Source of the DNA: CAVPMN01 sp963706425
Lineage (GTDB): Bacteria; Actinomycetota; Acidimicrobiia; Acidimicrobiales; Acidimicrobilacustridaceae
NCBI GenBank assembly: GCA_963706425.1
Contig: CAVPMN010000020.1
Span: forward strand, 62,001 to 126,000
Direction of reading: 5' to 3'
Length of the DNA: 64,000 nucleotides
In this document: piece by piece, positions 26,081 through 35,416 of the stretch
Numbering within the stretch: position 1 is the first letter of the stretch
How the letters are laid out: each line of letters starts with the position of its first letter
The notes under the pieces: generated by a model
Seen by the model: only the letters and a program-made list of their open reading frames with translations
The model's database searches: none
What the model was told of the DNA's origin: nothing
Made by a program: the position numbers and the translations under genes

Positions 26081-27622
26081 ATGTATCCGGGAACGTTCGC
26101 CGCCAGCCATCCCGACAAGCCCGCCTACATCATGGCGAGCACGGGCGAGGCGATCACCTATGCCGAGCTCGACGCCGAGGCCAACCGGCTCTCGCACCTC
26201 CTGCGCGATGCAGGGCTGCAGCCCGGCGATCACATGGCCTTCTGCCTCGAGAACCACCCCCACTTCCTGGCCATCGCCTGGGGCGCCCACTATGCCGGGC
26301 TCTACTACACGGCCATCAGCTCGCGACTCACCGCCGAGGAGATGGAATACGTCATCAACGACTGCGGAGCGGAGGTCTTCATCACCTCGCAGTACAAGGC
26401 CGACGTCGCGGTCGAGATCGCCGATCGCATCCCGAACGTGCGAGTGCGCCTGGTCCTCGACGGTCCTCTCGAGGGCTACGACCCCTATGAGGACACGCTG
26501 GCCCGCTACCCCGCCGAGCCCCTGCCCGATCGGGTCGCCGGCAAGGACATGCTCTACTCGTCGGGCACCACGGGCCGGCCCAAAGGCGTCAAGCCGCCCA
26601 CACCGAGCGAGCCGCTCGAATCGCTCACCTCGGTGGCCGTGCTCGGCCAGATGCTCTTCTCAGCCGACGAGTCGATGGTCTACCTCTCCCCCGCGCCGCT
26701 CTATCACGCGGCACCGCTGCGGTTCACGATGGCCGTGCACCAGGCGGGCGGCACCGCGGTGGTGATGGAGCACTTCGACCCAGAAGAGGCCCTCGCCCTG
26801 ATCGAGCGCTACCACGTCACCCACAGCCAGTGGGTGCCCACCATGTTCGTACGCATGCTGAAGCTCCCCGACGAGGTTCGAGCGCGCTACGACGTATCGA
26901 GCATGAGGGTCGCCATCCACGCCGCCGCTCCCTGCCCGGTGCCGGTGAAGGAGCAGATGATCGAGTGGTGGGGACCCGTCATCCACGAGTACTACGCGGG
27001 CACCGAGGGCAACGGGTTCGTCTACTGCAACAGCGAGGACTGGCTGGCCCACAAGGGCTCGGTCGGGCGCCCGCTGCTCGGCGAGGCCCACATCGTGGGT
27101 GAGGACGGCGAGGAGGTGCCCGTCGGCGAGGAGGGCACGATCTACTTCGGCGGCGGCAGCGAGTTCGAGTACCACAACGACCCGGAGAAGACCGCGTCGT
27201 CGCGCGACCCGCGCGGCTGGTCGACGCTGGGCGATGTCGGCCGCCTCGACGAGGACGGCTTCCTCTATCTCACCGATCGCAAGAGCTACATGATCATCAC
27301 CGGTGGCGTGAACGTCTATCCGCAGGAGACCGAGAACCTCCTCGTGACCCATCCCAAGGTGCTCGACTGCGCGGTCATCGGCGTGCCCAACGAGGACTTC
27401 GGTGAAGAGGTGAAGGCGGTGGTGCAGGTGTCCGACGATGTCGAAGCCGGCCCTGAGCTCGAGCGTGAGCTCATCGCCTTCTGCCGCGGGCATCTGGCCG
27501 ACGTGAAGTGCCCCCGCTCAGTCGATTTCGTCGAGGAGTTGCCCCGGCATCCCACCGGCAAGCTCTACAAGCGCCTGCTGCGCGACGAGTACTGGAAGGG
27601 CCACGAGAGTCGCATCATCTGA
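26081..27622 (+). CDS. acyl-CoA synthetase (FadD/AMP-binding family)
   Basis: Activates a carboxylic acid to acyl-AMP and then to the CoA thioester. The 513-residue protein has the P-loop-like YSSGTTGRPKGVK (about 165), the EYYAGTEGNGFVY segment (about 305), the STLGDVGRLDEDGFLYLTDR hinge (about 382) and the C-terminal Lys in HPTGKLYKRLLRDEYW. ATG 26081 follows GAGGAG at 4 nt. Its substrate is not predictable: short-, medium- and aromatic-acid ligases share these motifs. It converges on, and overlaps by 8 nt, an MFS gene. Confidence 0.9.
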   Translation: MYPGTFAASHPDKPAYIMASTGEAITYAELDAEANRLSHLLRDAGLQPGDHMAFCLENHPHFLAIAWGAHYAGLYYTAISSRLTAEEMEYVINDCGAEVFITSQYKADVAVEIADRIPNVRVRLVLDGPLEGYDPYEDTLARYPAEPLPDRVAGKDMLYSSGTTGRPKGVKPPTPSEPLESLTSVAVLGQMLFSADESMVYLSPAPLYHAAPLRFTMAVHQAGGTAVVMEHFDPEEALALIERYHVTHSQWVPTMFVRMLKLPDEVRARYDVSSMRVAIHAAAPCPVPVKEQMIEWWGPVIHEYYAGTEGNGFVYCNSEDWLAHKGSVGRPLLGEAHIVGEDGEEVPVGEEGTIYFGGGSEFEYHNDPEKTASSRDPRGWSTLGDVGRLDEDGFLYLTDRKSYMIITGGVNVYPQETENLLVTHPKVLDCAVIGVPNEDFGEEVKAVVQVSDDVEAGPELERELIAFCRGHLADVKCPRSVDFVEELPRHPTGKLYKRLLRDEYWKGHESRII

Positions 27623-28838
27623 CTGCGCCACCTGACCGGCGCAGTCGAGCGCGGCCCATCACGATCGCCTGGGCCGCGACGAGTGCGATCGCCGCAGTGG
27701 CCAGCCAGCCCCACCCGTAGCCGACCCGGCCGGCGATGACACCGAACGCCAACGGTCCGAGACCGGCACCGAGGTAGGTGCCGGTCTGGGTGATCGAGGT
27801 GGCGATGCCGGGTGCGTGCGGGTTGGCCCGCACGATCGCCAGGTTGAACAACCCCGGCCACGCCCAGCCCGCCGCGAACGCAAGGGGCGTGGCGAGCACG
27901 TAGCTGGCGGGCGTGCCGAGCGCCATGGCCAGATAGGCGACGGCACCGCCGATGAGCATCCAGGCGACCACCCGCAGGTGACCGCCGGTGCGCGTATCAG
28001 CGCGGGCGCCGGCCAGCAGCCGTGACGTGATGCCGATGGCCGAGCCGATCGTCAACAACAGCCCGGCCACCCCCTCGCCGAGCCCCGCCTCCACCGCGCC
28101 ACTCACCAGGAACGCGGTGAGCGCGCCTGCAGCCGCCGCACCCAGGCCGATTCCGATCGCCAGGCCGGCGAGCACGGTCACCGGCGAGTCGAGCCGAGCC
28201 TTGGCGACCGGCGGCCGGTCATCGTCGGACACGACTCGCAACCGATCGAGTCCGGGCGGGATCGCCCAGGCCACCATCGCCGCGGCGGCCGCGCCGAGCG
28301 CATAGGCGTAGCGCCAACCGACGGTGAGCGTCACCGTGGGCACGACCAGCCCGCCGAGCAGGGTGGCGAACGGGATGGCCGATTGCTTCACCGCGAACGC
28401 GAACCCGTGGCGCTCCGGCGGGATGGTGCGCACCATCACCAGATTGGCCGCAGGCTGGGCGAGGGCGTTGCCCATACCGCCGAACGCGAGCAGCAGGGCC
28501 AGGATCAACCAGTTGTGCGCGAACAGCGCGACCGCAGCCATGACCGACGCGTTGAGCAGCACGGCCAGACGAAGGGCCCGACCGCCACCGATGCGCTCGC
28601 TGAAGCGCCCCGCCGGCGTGGAGGCCGCAGCCGCGGTGAGCCAACTGATCGCCACGGCGGCACCGAGCAGCGCGTCCCCGAAGTCGAGGTCTCGCGTGAT
28701 CTGCACCGCCTGGGCCCCGAGCAGGAACGCAGGGAGTGCGCCGGCGGTGGCGGAGCAGGCGGTGAGCACGAGGATGCGCCGCGTGCCGACGGGCTCAGCG
28801 TCGTCACTGTGGCCGTCGGGCCCGGGTGCGGACGTCAT
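27615..28838 (-). CDS. MFS transporter
   Basis: 407-residue membrane protein with about twelve hydrophobic segments. Motif-A-like FSERIGGGRALRLAV follows helix 2, and FGGMGNALAQPAANLVMVRT lies in helices 4-5; the second half has RLLAGARADTRTGG. This pattern fits single-component drug or metabolite exporters of the major facilitator superfamily. ATG 28838 (MTSAPGPDGHSDD) is preferred because TACGGT lies 9 nt upstream; a more distal start at 28958 would run back over the divergent GDPD gene. Substrate unknown. Confidence 0.85.
   Translation of the reverse strand: MTSAPGPDGHSDDAEPVGTRRILVLTACSATAGALPAFLLGAQAVQITRDLDFGDALLGAAVAISWLTAAAASTPAGRFSERIGGGRALRLAVLLNASVMAAVALFAHNWLILALLLAFGGMGNALAQPAANLVMVRTIPPERHGFAFAVKQSAIPFATLLGGLVVPTVTLTVGWRYAYALGAAAAAMVAWAIPPGLDRLRVVSDDDRPPVAKARLDSPVTVLAGLAIGIGLGAAAAGALTAFLVSGAVEAGLGEGVAGLLLTIGSAIGITSRLLAGARADTRTGGHLRVVAWMLIGGAVAYLAMALGTPASYVLATPLAFAAGWAWPGLFNLAIVRANPHAPGIATSITQTGTYLGAGLGPLAFGVIAGRVGYGWGWLATAAIALVAAQAIVMGRARLRRSGGAVR
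27621..27646. terminator. bidirectional hairpin at convergent gene ends
   Basis: GACTGCGCC (27621-27629), an 8-nt loop, and GGCGCAGTC (27638-27646) form a perfect 9-bp stem. It starts within the acyl-CoA ligase stop codon and covers the last codons of the MFS gene. Confidence 0.6.
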
Positions 28839-28847
28839 TCGGGCCAC

Positions 28848-28866
28848 ACCGTACCGGGCATAGAGT
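28848..28866. promoter_or_regulatory. back-to-back -10 elements for the MFS and GDPD genes
   Basis: Reverse TACGGT (28853-28848) ends 9 nt before ATG 28838, and forward TAGAGT (28861-28866) ends 9 nt before ATG 28876. The whole divergent gap is 37 nt. Confidence 0.5.
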
Positions 28867-28875
28867 GTCGTCTCG

Positions 28876-29658
28876 ATGGCCGGGCATCCGTTCCTCGACC
28901 ACCCCGCACCCATCGCGTTTGCGCATCGTGGAGGGGCCGGCGACTGGCCGGAGAACACCTGGCCGGCGTTCGAGGGTGCCGTCGCCCTCGGCTACCGCTA
29001 CGTCGAGACCGATGTGCACGTGACCGCAGACGGCATCCTGGTCGCATTCCACGACGATCGCCTCGACCGGGTCACCGACCGCGTCGGGCTGATCCGCGAC
29101 CTGCCCTGGGCCGAGGTGCGCGAGGCCCGGGTCGACGGCCGCGAGCCGATCGTGCTGCTGGAGGACCTCCTGGGCGCATGGCCGGACCTCCGGGTGAACA
29201 TCGACCCGAAGCACGACTCGGCGGTCGACGCGCTGGGCGACACGCTCGAACGGGTCGATGCCCTCGACCGGGTCTGCATCGGTTCGTTCTCCGATCGGCG
29301 ACTGGCTCGCCTGCGCACCCGGTTCGGTCGACAGCTGTGCACGTCGATGGGGCCGCTCGGAGTTGCTCGCGTGCGGGCAGCAAGCCTGCACATCCCCAAC
29401 GGTCTCCCTGCCGGGCAGTGCGTGCAGGTGCCGACATCGGCCGGTCGGTTCGTGCTGGTCGACCATCGTTTCGTAGCCGCCGCCCATCGCCTCGGGTTGG
29501 CGGTGCACGTCTGGACGATCGACGACCCAGCCGAGATGGAGCGCCTCCTCGACCTGGGGGTCGACGGCCTCATGACCGATCGGCCGGTGGCGCTCAGAGA
29601 CGTGCTGCTGCGCCGTGGCCAGTGGCCGGTCAGCTCGGGAGCAACACGTTCGGATTGA
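28876..29658 (+). CDS. glycerophosphodiester phosphodiesterase
   Basis: Hydrolyses glycerophosphodiesters to sn-glycerol 3-phosphate and an alcohol. The 260-residue protein has the GDPD signature IAFAHRGGAGDWPENTWPAF with the catalytic His, YVETDVHVTADGILVAFHDD with metal ligands and second His, and LRVNIDPKHDSAV. The C-terminus carries VHVWTIDDPAEMERLLDLGVDGLMTDRP. There is no signal peptide, so it acts in the cytosol. It overlaps the convergent FAD oxidase gene by 29 nt at the 3' end. Confidence 0.92.
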   Translation: MAGHPFLDHPAPIAFAHRGGAGDWPENTWPAFEGAVALGYRYVETDVHVTADGILVAFHDDRLDRVTDRVGLIRDLPWAEVREARVDGREPIVLLEDLLGAWPDLRVNIDPKHDSAVDALGDTLERVDALDRVCIGSFSDRRLARLRTRFGRQLCTSMGPLGVARVRAASLHIPNGLPAGQCVQVPTSAGRFVLVDHRFVAAAHRLGLAVHVWTIDDPAEMERLLDLGVDGLMTDRPVALRDVLLRRGQWPVSSGATRSD

Positions 29659-31000
29659 GGATCCCGTGGGGGTCGAGGGCGTGCTTGATCGCCGCGAACG
29701 CAGCCAGCTCGACGGGTGATCGGTTGAGCGACAGCCAGGGCTTCTTCGCGGTGCCGATGCCGTGCTCGGCCGAGATCGACCCACCGAGTGACGCGACCAG
29801 GCGGAGCACGACGTCGTCGACGCGCTGGTCGTAGGGCGCGAGCCCGGTCACGTTCACATGGAGGTTGCCGTCGGCGATGTGGCCGAACAGCCAGGTGCGG
29901 GCCGCCGGGTCGAGCGCGGCCACGTCGCGCCGCACCTCGTCGGCGAACGGGGCGAGCTGGTCGGCCGGCAGCGTCACGTCGAACTTGTGGGGTGGGCCCA
30001 GGGTGTTGATGGCGGTGGTGTGCAGCTCGCGATAGGCCCACAACTGGTTGCTCGACCGCTCGTCGGGGGCGACGGCGACGTCGGCGACCGCCGCCGTGCG
30101 CCCGATGACCTCGGCCAGCTCCGCCGTCGGATCGGCCCGAGCCGCGGCTTCGACCAAGAGGTAGACCGGGTGCGACCGAGAGAAGGGCCGGGGCAGCCGC
30201 TCGGCCTCACAGACGAGGTCGAGGCCGTCGTCGAAGATGACCTCGAGCGCCACGATCGAGTCGCTGTCGTGCAGCCATCGCGCGGCTGCATCGCGAGCCG
30301 CCCCCACCGACGGGAAGGCGACGAGCGCGACGACCCGCTCGGGCAGTCGTGGGTGCAGACGCAGACGGGCGGCCGTGACCACGGCCAGGGTGCCCTCGCT
30401 GCCGCAGAGCAGACCGGCGAGGTCGTAGCCGGTGTTGTCCTTCGTGAGTCCGCCGAGATGGCGGATGACCGAGCCGTCTGCGAGGACGGCTTCGACCCCC
30501 AGCAGTTGCCGCCTCGTGCCGCCCCATCGCAGGACGTGCACGCCGCCCGCATTGGTGGCCACCATGCCCCCGACGGTCGCGCTGTCGCGAGCGGCCAGGT
30601 CGACGCCGTACCCCAGGCCGGCTGCGGCGGCGGCCTGGTGCACCGAGGCGAGGGTGGCCCCCGCCGACGCCGTCAGCTGCGCCGAGACCGGGTCGGCCGG
30701 CTCGACCTGGTGCAGTCGGCGAAGGCTCATCACCACCTCCCCGCGTAGCGGAACGCTCCCGCCGACCAGTCCGGTGTTGCCCCCCTGGGGCACGACCGCG
30801 ATGCGGTGCTCGTTGCACAACCGCACCACGGCCGACACCTCTTCGACCGACCCGGGTCGCACCACCGCCGGGGTCTGCCCGACGAACCGTCCGGTCCAGT
30901 CGGTGCGGTAGGACGTGAGCAGGTCGGGGTCGGTGATCACCTGCGACGCACCGACGATCGCCTCCAGCCGGGAGATCGTCTGGTCGAGCGTGGTGGACAT
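29630..31000 (-). CDS. FAD-linked oxidase (D-2-hydroxyacid dehydrogenase, GlcD-like)
   Basis: 456 residues with a vanillyl-alcohol-oxidase-type FAD domain (VVRPGSVEEVSAVVRLCNEH, PQGGNTGLVGGSVPLRGEVV, DSATVGGMVATNAGGVHVLR) and a C-terminal FAD-oxidase domain containing WLFGHIADGNLHVNVTG and ISAEHGIGTAKKPWL. These metal-binding His and Glu motifs match D-2-hydroxyglutarate or D-lactate dehydrogenases and glycolate oxidase subunit GlcD. ATG 31000 (MSTTLDQTI) is preferred to one 30 nt upstream. Exact substrate is uncertain. Starts divergently from the gamma-glutamyltransferase gene. Confidence 0.88.
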   Translation of the reverse strand: MSTTLDQTISRLEAIVGASQVITDPDLLTSYRTDWTGRFVGQTPAVVRPGSVEEVSAVVRLCNEHRIAVVPQGGNTGLVGGSVPLRGEVVMSLRRLHQVEPADPVSAQLTASAGATLASVHQAAAAAGLGYGVDLAARDSATVGGMVATNAGGVHVLRWGGTRRQLLGVEAVLADGSVIRHLGGLTKDNTGYDLAGLLCGSEGTLAVVTAARLRLHPRLPERVVALVAFPSVGAARDAAARWLHDSDSIVALEVIFDDGLDLVCEAERLPRPFSRSHPVYLLVEAAARADPTAELAEVIGRTAAVADVAVAPDERSSNQLWAYRELHTTAINTLGPPHKFDVTLPADQLAPFADEVRRDVAALDPAARTWLFGHIADGNLHVNVTGLAPYDQRVDDVVLRLVASLGGSISAEHGIGTAKKPWLSLNRSPVELAAFAAIKHALDPHGILNPNVLLPS

Positions 31001-31068
31001 CCCGTCATGGTGACACCTGAACGACACCACCCGGCCCGCTCACCGGCATCGGCCCTGCGACCGGCCGG

Positions 31069-31074
31069 TAACGT
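31069..31074 (+). promoter_or_regulatory. -10 element, leaderless type, for the GGT gene
   Basis: TAACGT ends 7 nt before GTG 31082, with no Shine-Dalgarno sequence between. Confidence 0.45.
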
Positions 31075-31081
31075 CGCCGCC

Positions 31082-32670
31082 GTGCACGAGCTCGGTCCCT
31101 TCGAGACGCACTATGCGACCAACGGCATGGTGTGCTCCGTCGATCACGTGGCCTCGGCGGCCGGCGTGGCGATGTTGCGCGCCGGTGGCTCCGCGGCCGA
31201 CGCAGCCGTCGCCACCAGTGCCGTCCTGGCGGTCACCGCGCCGCACATGTGTGGCCTCGGCGGCGATCTGTTCGCGCTGGTCTTCGACTCGACCGGCCCG
31301 CCCGTGGCCCTGAACGCGTCGGGCAGGGCCGGATCAGGCGCCGACGCGGCGCGCCTGCGCGCCGATGGCCACCAACGCATGCCTCGCCGGGGCGACATCC
31401 GCAGCGTGCCCGTGCCGGGATGCGTCGACGGCTGGTTGGCGCTGCACGATCGCTTCGGGCGTCTCCCCCTCGTCGATGTCCTCGAGCCCGCCCGCCGGTT
31501 GGCCGACGACGGCTTCGCCGTCTCTCCGTTGCTGTCGCTCGCCGCCCTGCTCGTCGAGGGAGGTGCGGGTGAGGGCACCGACCTGCTGCTGGGCGGACGG
31601 CCGGACGCCGGCGCGATCAGGCGACGGCCGGGCACCGCGCGCGCCCTGGCCGACATCGCCCGCTCGGGTCGGGCCGGCTTCTACGAGGGCGCTTTCGGCG
31701 AGGGCCTGTTGGCGCTGGGCGACGGGGAGTACGTCACCGACGACCTCGGCACCCCCTTGGCCGACTGGGTCACCCCGATCTCGGCCCGGGCGTGGGAGCA
31801 CGACGTGTGGACCGTGCCCCCGAACTCGCAGGGCTATCTGGCCTTGTCGGCCTCGGCGATCGCCGCCGGGCTCGACCTCCCCGACGACCCCGACGATCCC
31901 GACTGGGCACACCTGCTCGTCGAGTCGGCCAAGCAGGCCAGCTTCGATCGCAACTCGCGCCTCTGGGAGCACGCCGACGGCGCCGCGCTGCTCGATCCGG
32001 CCGACCTGGCGGCGCGTCGGGCCGCGATCGACCCCCGCCGGGCATCGGACCTGACCGCGCCCACCGACGACGGTGGAACCATCTTCCTGTGCGCGGCCGA
32101 TGCGTCGGGCATGGGCGTGTCGCTCATCCAGTCGAACGCGGCCGACTTCGGGGCCCACCTCGTCGAACCGAACACGGGCACCTTCCTGCACAACCGAGGC
32201 ATCGGGTTCAGCCTGCTGCCCGGCCATCCCGCCGAGTACGGACCCGGCCGCCGGCCGCCCTCGACGCTGTCGCCCACGTTGGTCACCGATCCGCGGGGTC
32301 GTTGCGAGCCCTGGTGGGCACCATGGGTGGCGACTCCCAACCACAGGTGGTGCTCCAGCTGCTGGCCCGCCTGCTGGCGGCCGGCCAGCCGCCGGGCACG
32401 GTGGTGAGCGCGTCCCGGTTCGTACTGGCCAACCACGGCCCGTCGATCGGCTTCGACACGTGGGACGACCTGGCCGTGCTCGGCGTCGATGTCGAGACCG
32501 GAGCTCCCGAGGCGTGGCTCACGACGCTGACCGACCGAGGACATCGCGTGCGCCTGCGTCCCCGCTTCGACACCGGCATGGGTCACGCGCACGTCATCGA
32601 CGTGGGTGGGGGCTCGTTCGCAGGCATGTCCGACCCGCGGGCCGGTGCCGGCGCGGCCAGCGGTTGGTGA
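31082..32670 (+). CDS. gamma-glutamyltransferase family protein, frameshifted near 32299
   Basis: Ntn-hydrolase that is normally self-cleaved into large and small subunits. GTG 31082 gives MHELGPFETHYATNGMVCSV. Large-subunit motifs are GGSAADAAVATSAVLAV and HMCGLGGDLFALV. The expected N-terminal Thr of the small subunit is in DDGGTIFLCAADASGMGVSL (about residue 335), followed by IQSNAADFG. Near 32299 one base is missing; the frame resumes with SLRALVGTMGGDSQPQVVLQ and runs to 32670. There is no signal peptide, unlike periplasmic GGT, so this is more like the cytosolic GGT/acylase branch (YwrD-like). Corrected length is about 529 residues. Confidence 0.85.
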
Positions 32671-32689
32671 GCCGCATGGCGGCGGCTCA
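32668..32689. terminator. bidirectional hairpin containing both stop codons
   Basis: TGAGCCGC (32668-32675), a 6-nt loop, and GCGGCTCA (32682-32689) form a perfect 8-bp stem. The outer bases are exactly the TGA of the GGT gene and the reverse-strand stop of the methyltransferase gene. Confidence 0.65.
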
Positions 32690-33439
32690 GTAGGGCCAGG
32701 TGCCGTCGCTGCCGAGCAGGTGGTAGAGCCGCTTGAGCTTCAACATGATGAGCGCCTTGACCACCACGTTGCGCACGAACCACGGCAGCTGGGCCGCCTG
32801 ACGCAAGGCGTTGGTGACGCGGGCCATCGGCGACAGCCGGATGCGGCGGTACTCCGCCATCGACCCCGATCGACCCTGGTAGCGGAACCGGTCCCCGAAG
32901 AACGTGGTGACGAGCAGCGCCAGGGTCACCCCGACCGAGCTGAACGAGTCGTGGATCAGCATGGTGCCGCCCGGTGCGACCTTCGCCCCCCATCGGCGGA
33001 TGTCGTTCGACGCCGGCCCGAAACGATGGGCGCCGTCGATGTAGAGCAGGTCGATCTGGCCCGGCACGTGGGGCAGCGCGGCATCGGAGAACTCGCGCAC
33101 GTGCTCGATGCGGTCTCGCACGCCGGCCCGCTCGAGGTTGGCGAGGAACGTCTGGTGGTCCTGTTCGGCCTCGTCGGCGTAGCCCGCGATCTCATTGGGC
33201 CCTCGATCGTTGCCGCCGTGGGGATCGATGGTGGTCATGGCCACGCCGTCGGGGGCGGCGCTCGCCAGCACGATGGCCGATCGGCCCTGGAAGCTGCCGA
33301 TCTCGACGATGCGGGCACTCGCCTCGAGCTCGGACGAGCGGTCCCACAGGCGCTGGGCTTGGGCCCTCGTCATCCAGCCGGCGACGTCGGCGACGGATTC
33401 GAAGACCTCGTCGAAGGTGAGGGAACGGGACTCGGTCAT
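32687..33439 (-). CDS. class I SAM-dependent methyltransferase (Methyltransf_24 type)
   Basis: 250-residue protein from ATG 33439 (MTESRSLTFDEVFESVADV). The SAM-binding motif I is IVEIGSFQGRSAIVLASAA (about 44-62); motif II/post-I is VAMTTIDPHGGND, and IDLLYIDGAHRFGPASNDI matches the Methyltransf_24 branch, whose members often sit in polysaccharide or O-antigen clusters. The C-terminal tail is basic and hydrophobic (VRNVVVKALIMLKLKRLYHL), which may associate with membrane. Acceptor unknown. Confidence 0.82.
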   Translation of the reverse strand: MTESRSLTFDEVFESVADVAGWMTRAQAQRLWDRSSELEASARIVEIGSFQGRSAIVLASAAPDGVAMTTIDPHGGNDRGPNEIAGYADEAEQDHQTFLANLERAGVRDRIEHVREFSDAALPHVPGQIDLLYIDGAHRFGPASNDIRRWGAKVAPGGTMLIHDSFSSVGVTLALLVTTFFGDRFRYQGRSGSMAEYRRIRLSPMARVTNALRQAAQLPWFVRNVVVKALIMLKLKRLYHLLGSDGTWPY

Positions 33440-33449
33440 GGCGGCCCGC

Positions 33450-33455
33450 AGTCTA
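33450..33455 (-). promoter_or_regulatory. -10 element for the methyltransferase gene
   Basis: Reverse-strand TAGACT ends 10 nt before ATG 33439. Confidence 0.4.
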
Positions 33456-33519
33456 TGGCGGTGCCACGTATACGGCCGTGCCACCGCGGCTCCGGTGAGC
33501 CGCGCCACACTGGTCGACC

Positions 33520-34808
33520 GTGCCGCGACGCGCCCCGCTCGCCCTCCTCGTCCTCGTCGTGACGGCCTTCGCAGGGCCGGTGCTCGCCCCTGCGGTGGCC
33601 CAGGATGCCGGGTCGCGCCGGCGCCGATCGACGCGCCACCCGTCGTCGCCGATCCCCGCGTGTCGCCGAACCTCGCTGCCGTCGCGGTCGACAGTCCGGC
33701 CTATCGCGTGGCGGCCGATCGCTACCGCGAGGCCGAACAGCAGGTCGCCGACGCGCGCCAGCGGTTCACCTCGGAACAGACGCTGCTCGGCGAGCTCCAC
33801 CAGGCCGAGGCCCGCCTGATCGGTGAGGTCAACGAGGCCAGCCGGCGCCGTGCGAAATCGGCCCGGCGAGCCGAGGAGCTGAGCGGGGCGGTGCACGACC
33901 TGGCGGTGGCGACCTATGTCGCCGGGGGGATGGGTACGGGTGGCGGGACGGGCAGCGACGCCGGGGCAACCGACCTGTTCGATCAGGGCCTCGACCTCGA
34001 GTCGATCACCGCCGGGCAACGCCACCGGGTGCTGGTAGAGGCGGTCAGCCGAGACCAGTTGACCGAGTACCGGGCCCACCTCGATGTGGTCGAGCAGGCC
34101 GATCAAGCCATCGTGGCGGGCATGGCGGCCACCGACGAGGTGAGACGGAGGCTCGTCACCACCGCGGCGGCCCGAGACCAGGCGCAGGCCGACGCCGCCC
34201 GGTCCGCCGACGACCTCATCCGCCGCTCGGCCGATCTGGCCGACGCACGCCTGGGCGCACAGGTGGTCGGTCTCGACTTCCCACTGGTGGTGCTCGACGC
34301 GTACGTCCGGGCCGCCCTGACGCTGGCGTTCGAGAACCCGTCGTGTGGCTTGCGCTGGCAGGCCCTCGCCGGCATCGGCCGCACCGAGAGCGGCCACGGT
34401 ACGTTCGGCGGGGCGGTGGTCGGCCCCTCGGGCCAGGTGTCACGGCCGATCATCGGGATCCCGCTCGACGGCAACAACGGCACCCAGGCGATCGGTGACA
34501 CCGACGGCGGCGAGCTCGACGGTGACCCGACGGTCGACCGGGCGGTAGGGCCGATGCAATTCATCCCGACGAGCTGGCGGGCATTCGGACGCGACGGCAA
34601 CGGCGACGGCCAGCGCGATCCGCAGAACCTCTACGACGCGGCGACGGCCGCAGGGGTGCTGCTGTGCCGGGGCGCCCCGCTCGACTCCGACGGTCGGCTG
34701 CGGGCGTCGTTCCTCCGCTACAACAACTCCGGCGTGTACGCCGACACCGTGCTCGGCCGCACCCGGGGCTACGACCGCTTCGTCATCCCGCCGGTGCCCG
34801 GAGCCTGA
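33520..34808 (+). CDS. secreted lytic transglycosylase with coiled-coil region, frameshifted near 33612
   Basis: GTG 33520 starts a signal peptide (RAPLALLVLVVTAFAGPVLA, cleavage near VAQ). One base appears lost near 33612; the next frame continues APIDAPPVVADPRVSPNLAA. Residues about 60-260 form a long coiled coil (YREAEQQVADARQRFTSEQT and later repeats), as in RipA/PcsB-like cell-wall factors. The C-terminal domain is a transglycosylase of the MltB type: ALAGIGRTESGHGTFGG contains the catalytic Glu, and VGPMQFIPTSWRAFGRDG and PQNLYDAATAAGVLLC follow. It probably cleaves peptidoglycan outside the cell. Corrected length is about 429 residues. Confidence 0.82.
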
Positions 34809-35416
34809 TCGCGGCCGGGTCCGCTGTGGAGATCATGTCGATAACTCGGGCCGGTTTGGGGATTCCCGGGAAATGCTCGGGATAAGCCTGGGGATTGAGA
34901 AAAAGCCCTTGACCAGCGCATTTGCCAGGGCGCACAGTGCTCTCAAGCCAGGCAAGAACGAGTCGATCAGCCTGCTACCGAAGCCCGGCACTCCTACGGG
35001 AGGGCCGCAGCCGAGGTCAGCGGACGGACCGGATCGGGGCACCTGGTCAGGTGTACCGGCTCCTCGACACCACCTTCGCAAGAGGGCGACACGAGGGGCG
35101 GTGTGCAGCGGGGCCAGCCCGGGCCCGGTGCAGACGACGGTGCGCCGCACGGGTCGGCCCCGAGGAGCTGACCGGCTTCGGCCGGGAGGCTACTCGGGGT
35201 CCTCGTGCGTTTTGGCTCCCGAGTCGTGGCGCGCAGGAATTCGTTTGCATCCAGGGCGCAGAGGTTATTGACACCGCGGCAATGAGCGCCCTAGCGTCAG
35301 GCCACCTTGTGTGCCCGCAGTCACACCGCGGCGCGCGAGGTGGGGGTCGGTCGGCTTGGGCCACCACCCCGGGGCACACGAACCGGGCACTCGCCCGCCA
35401 TGGAGGGGGATTCCAC
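34809..35416 (+). other. 608-nt gene-free leader region upstream of the peptide-transporter operon
   Basis: No credible protein gene is seen here. The segment 34860-34945 is distinctly richer in A/T than its surroundings (GAAATGCTCGGGATAAGCC, GAGAAAAAGCCCTTGACC). A TTGACC at about 34909 followed 18 nt later by CACAGT is a weak promoter candidate, and a small hairpin with arms CTCCTACGGGAG lies near 34990. A much better promoter occurs at 35268-35297. A small RNA between the two is possible but not supported by any recognised family. Confidence 0.4.
35268..35297 (+). promoter_or_regulatory. sigma-70-type promoter for the peptide-transporter operon
   Basis: A perfect TTGACA (35268-35273), an 18-nt spacer, and TAGCGT (35292-35297): the clearest -35/-10 pair in the window. 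Transcription would start near 35304, giving a leader of about 110 nt before GTG 35417. Confidence 0.7.

Noticed and set aside
34985..35010. ACTCCTACGGGAG, identical to part of a universal 16S rRNA region
   Set aside because: No other rRNA sequence surrounds it; CTCC/GGAG is self-complementary and arises easily as a small hairpin.
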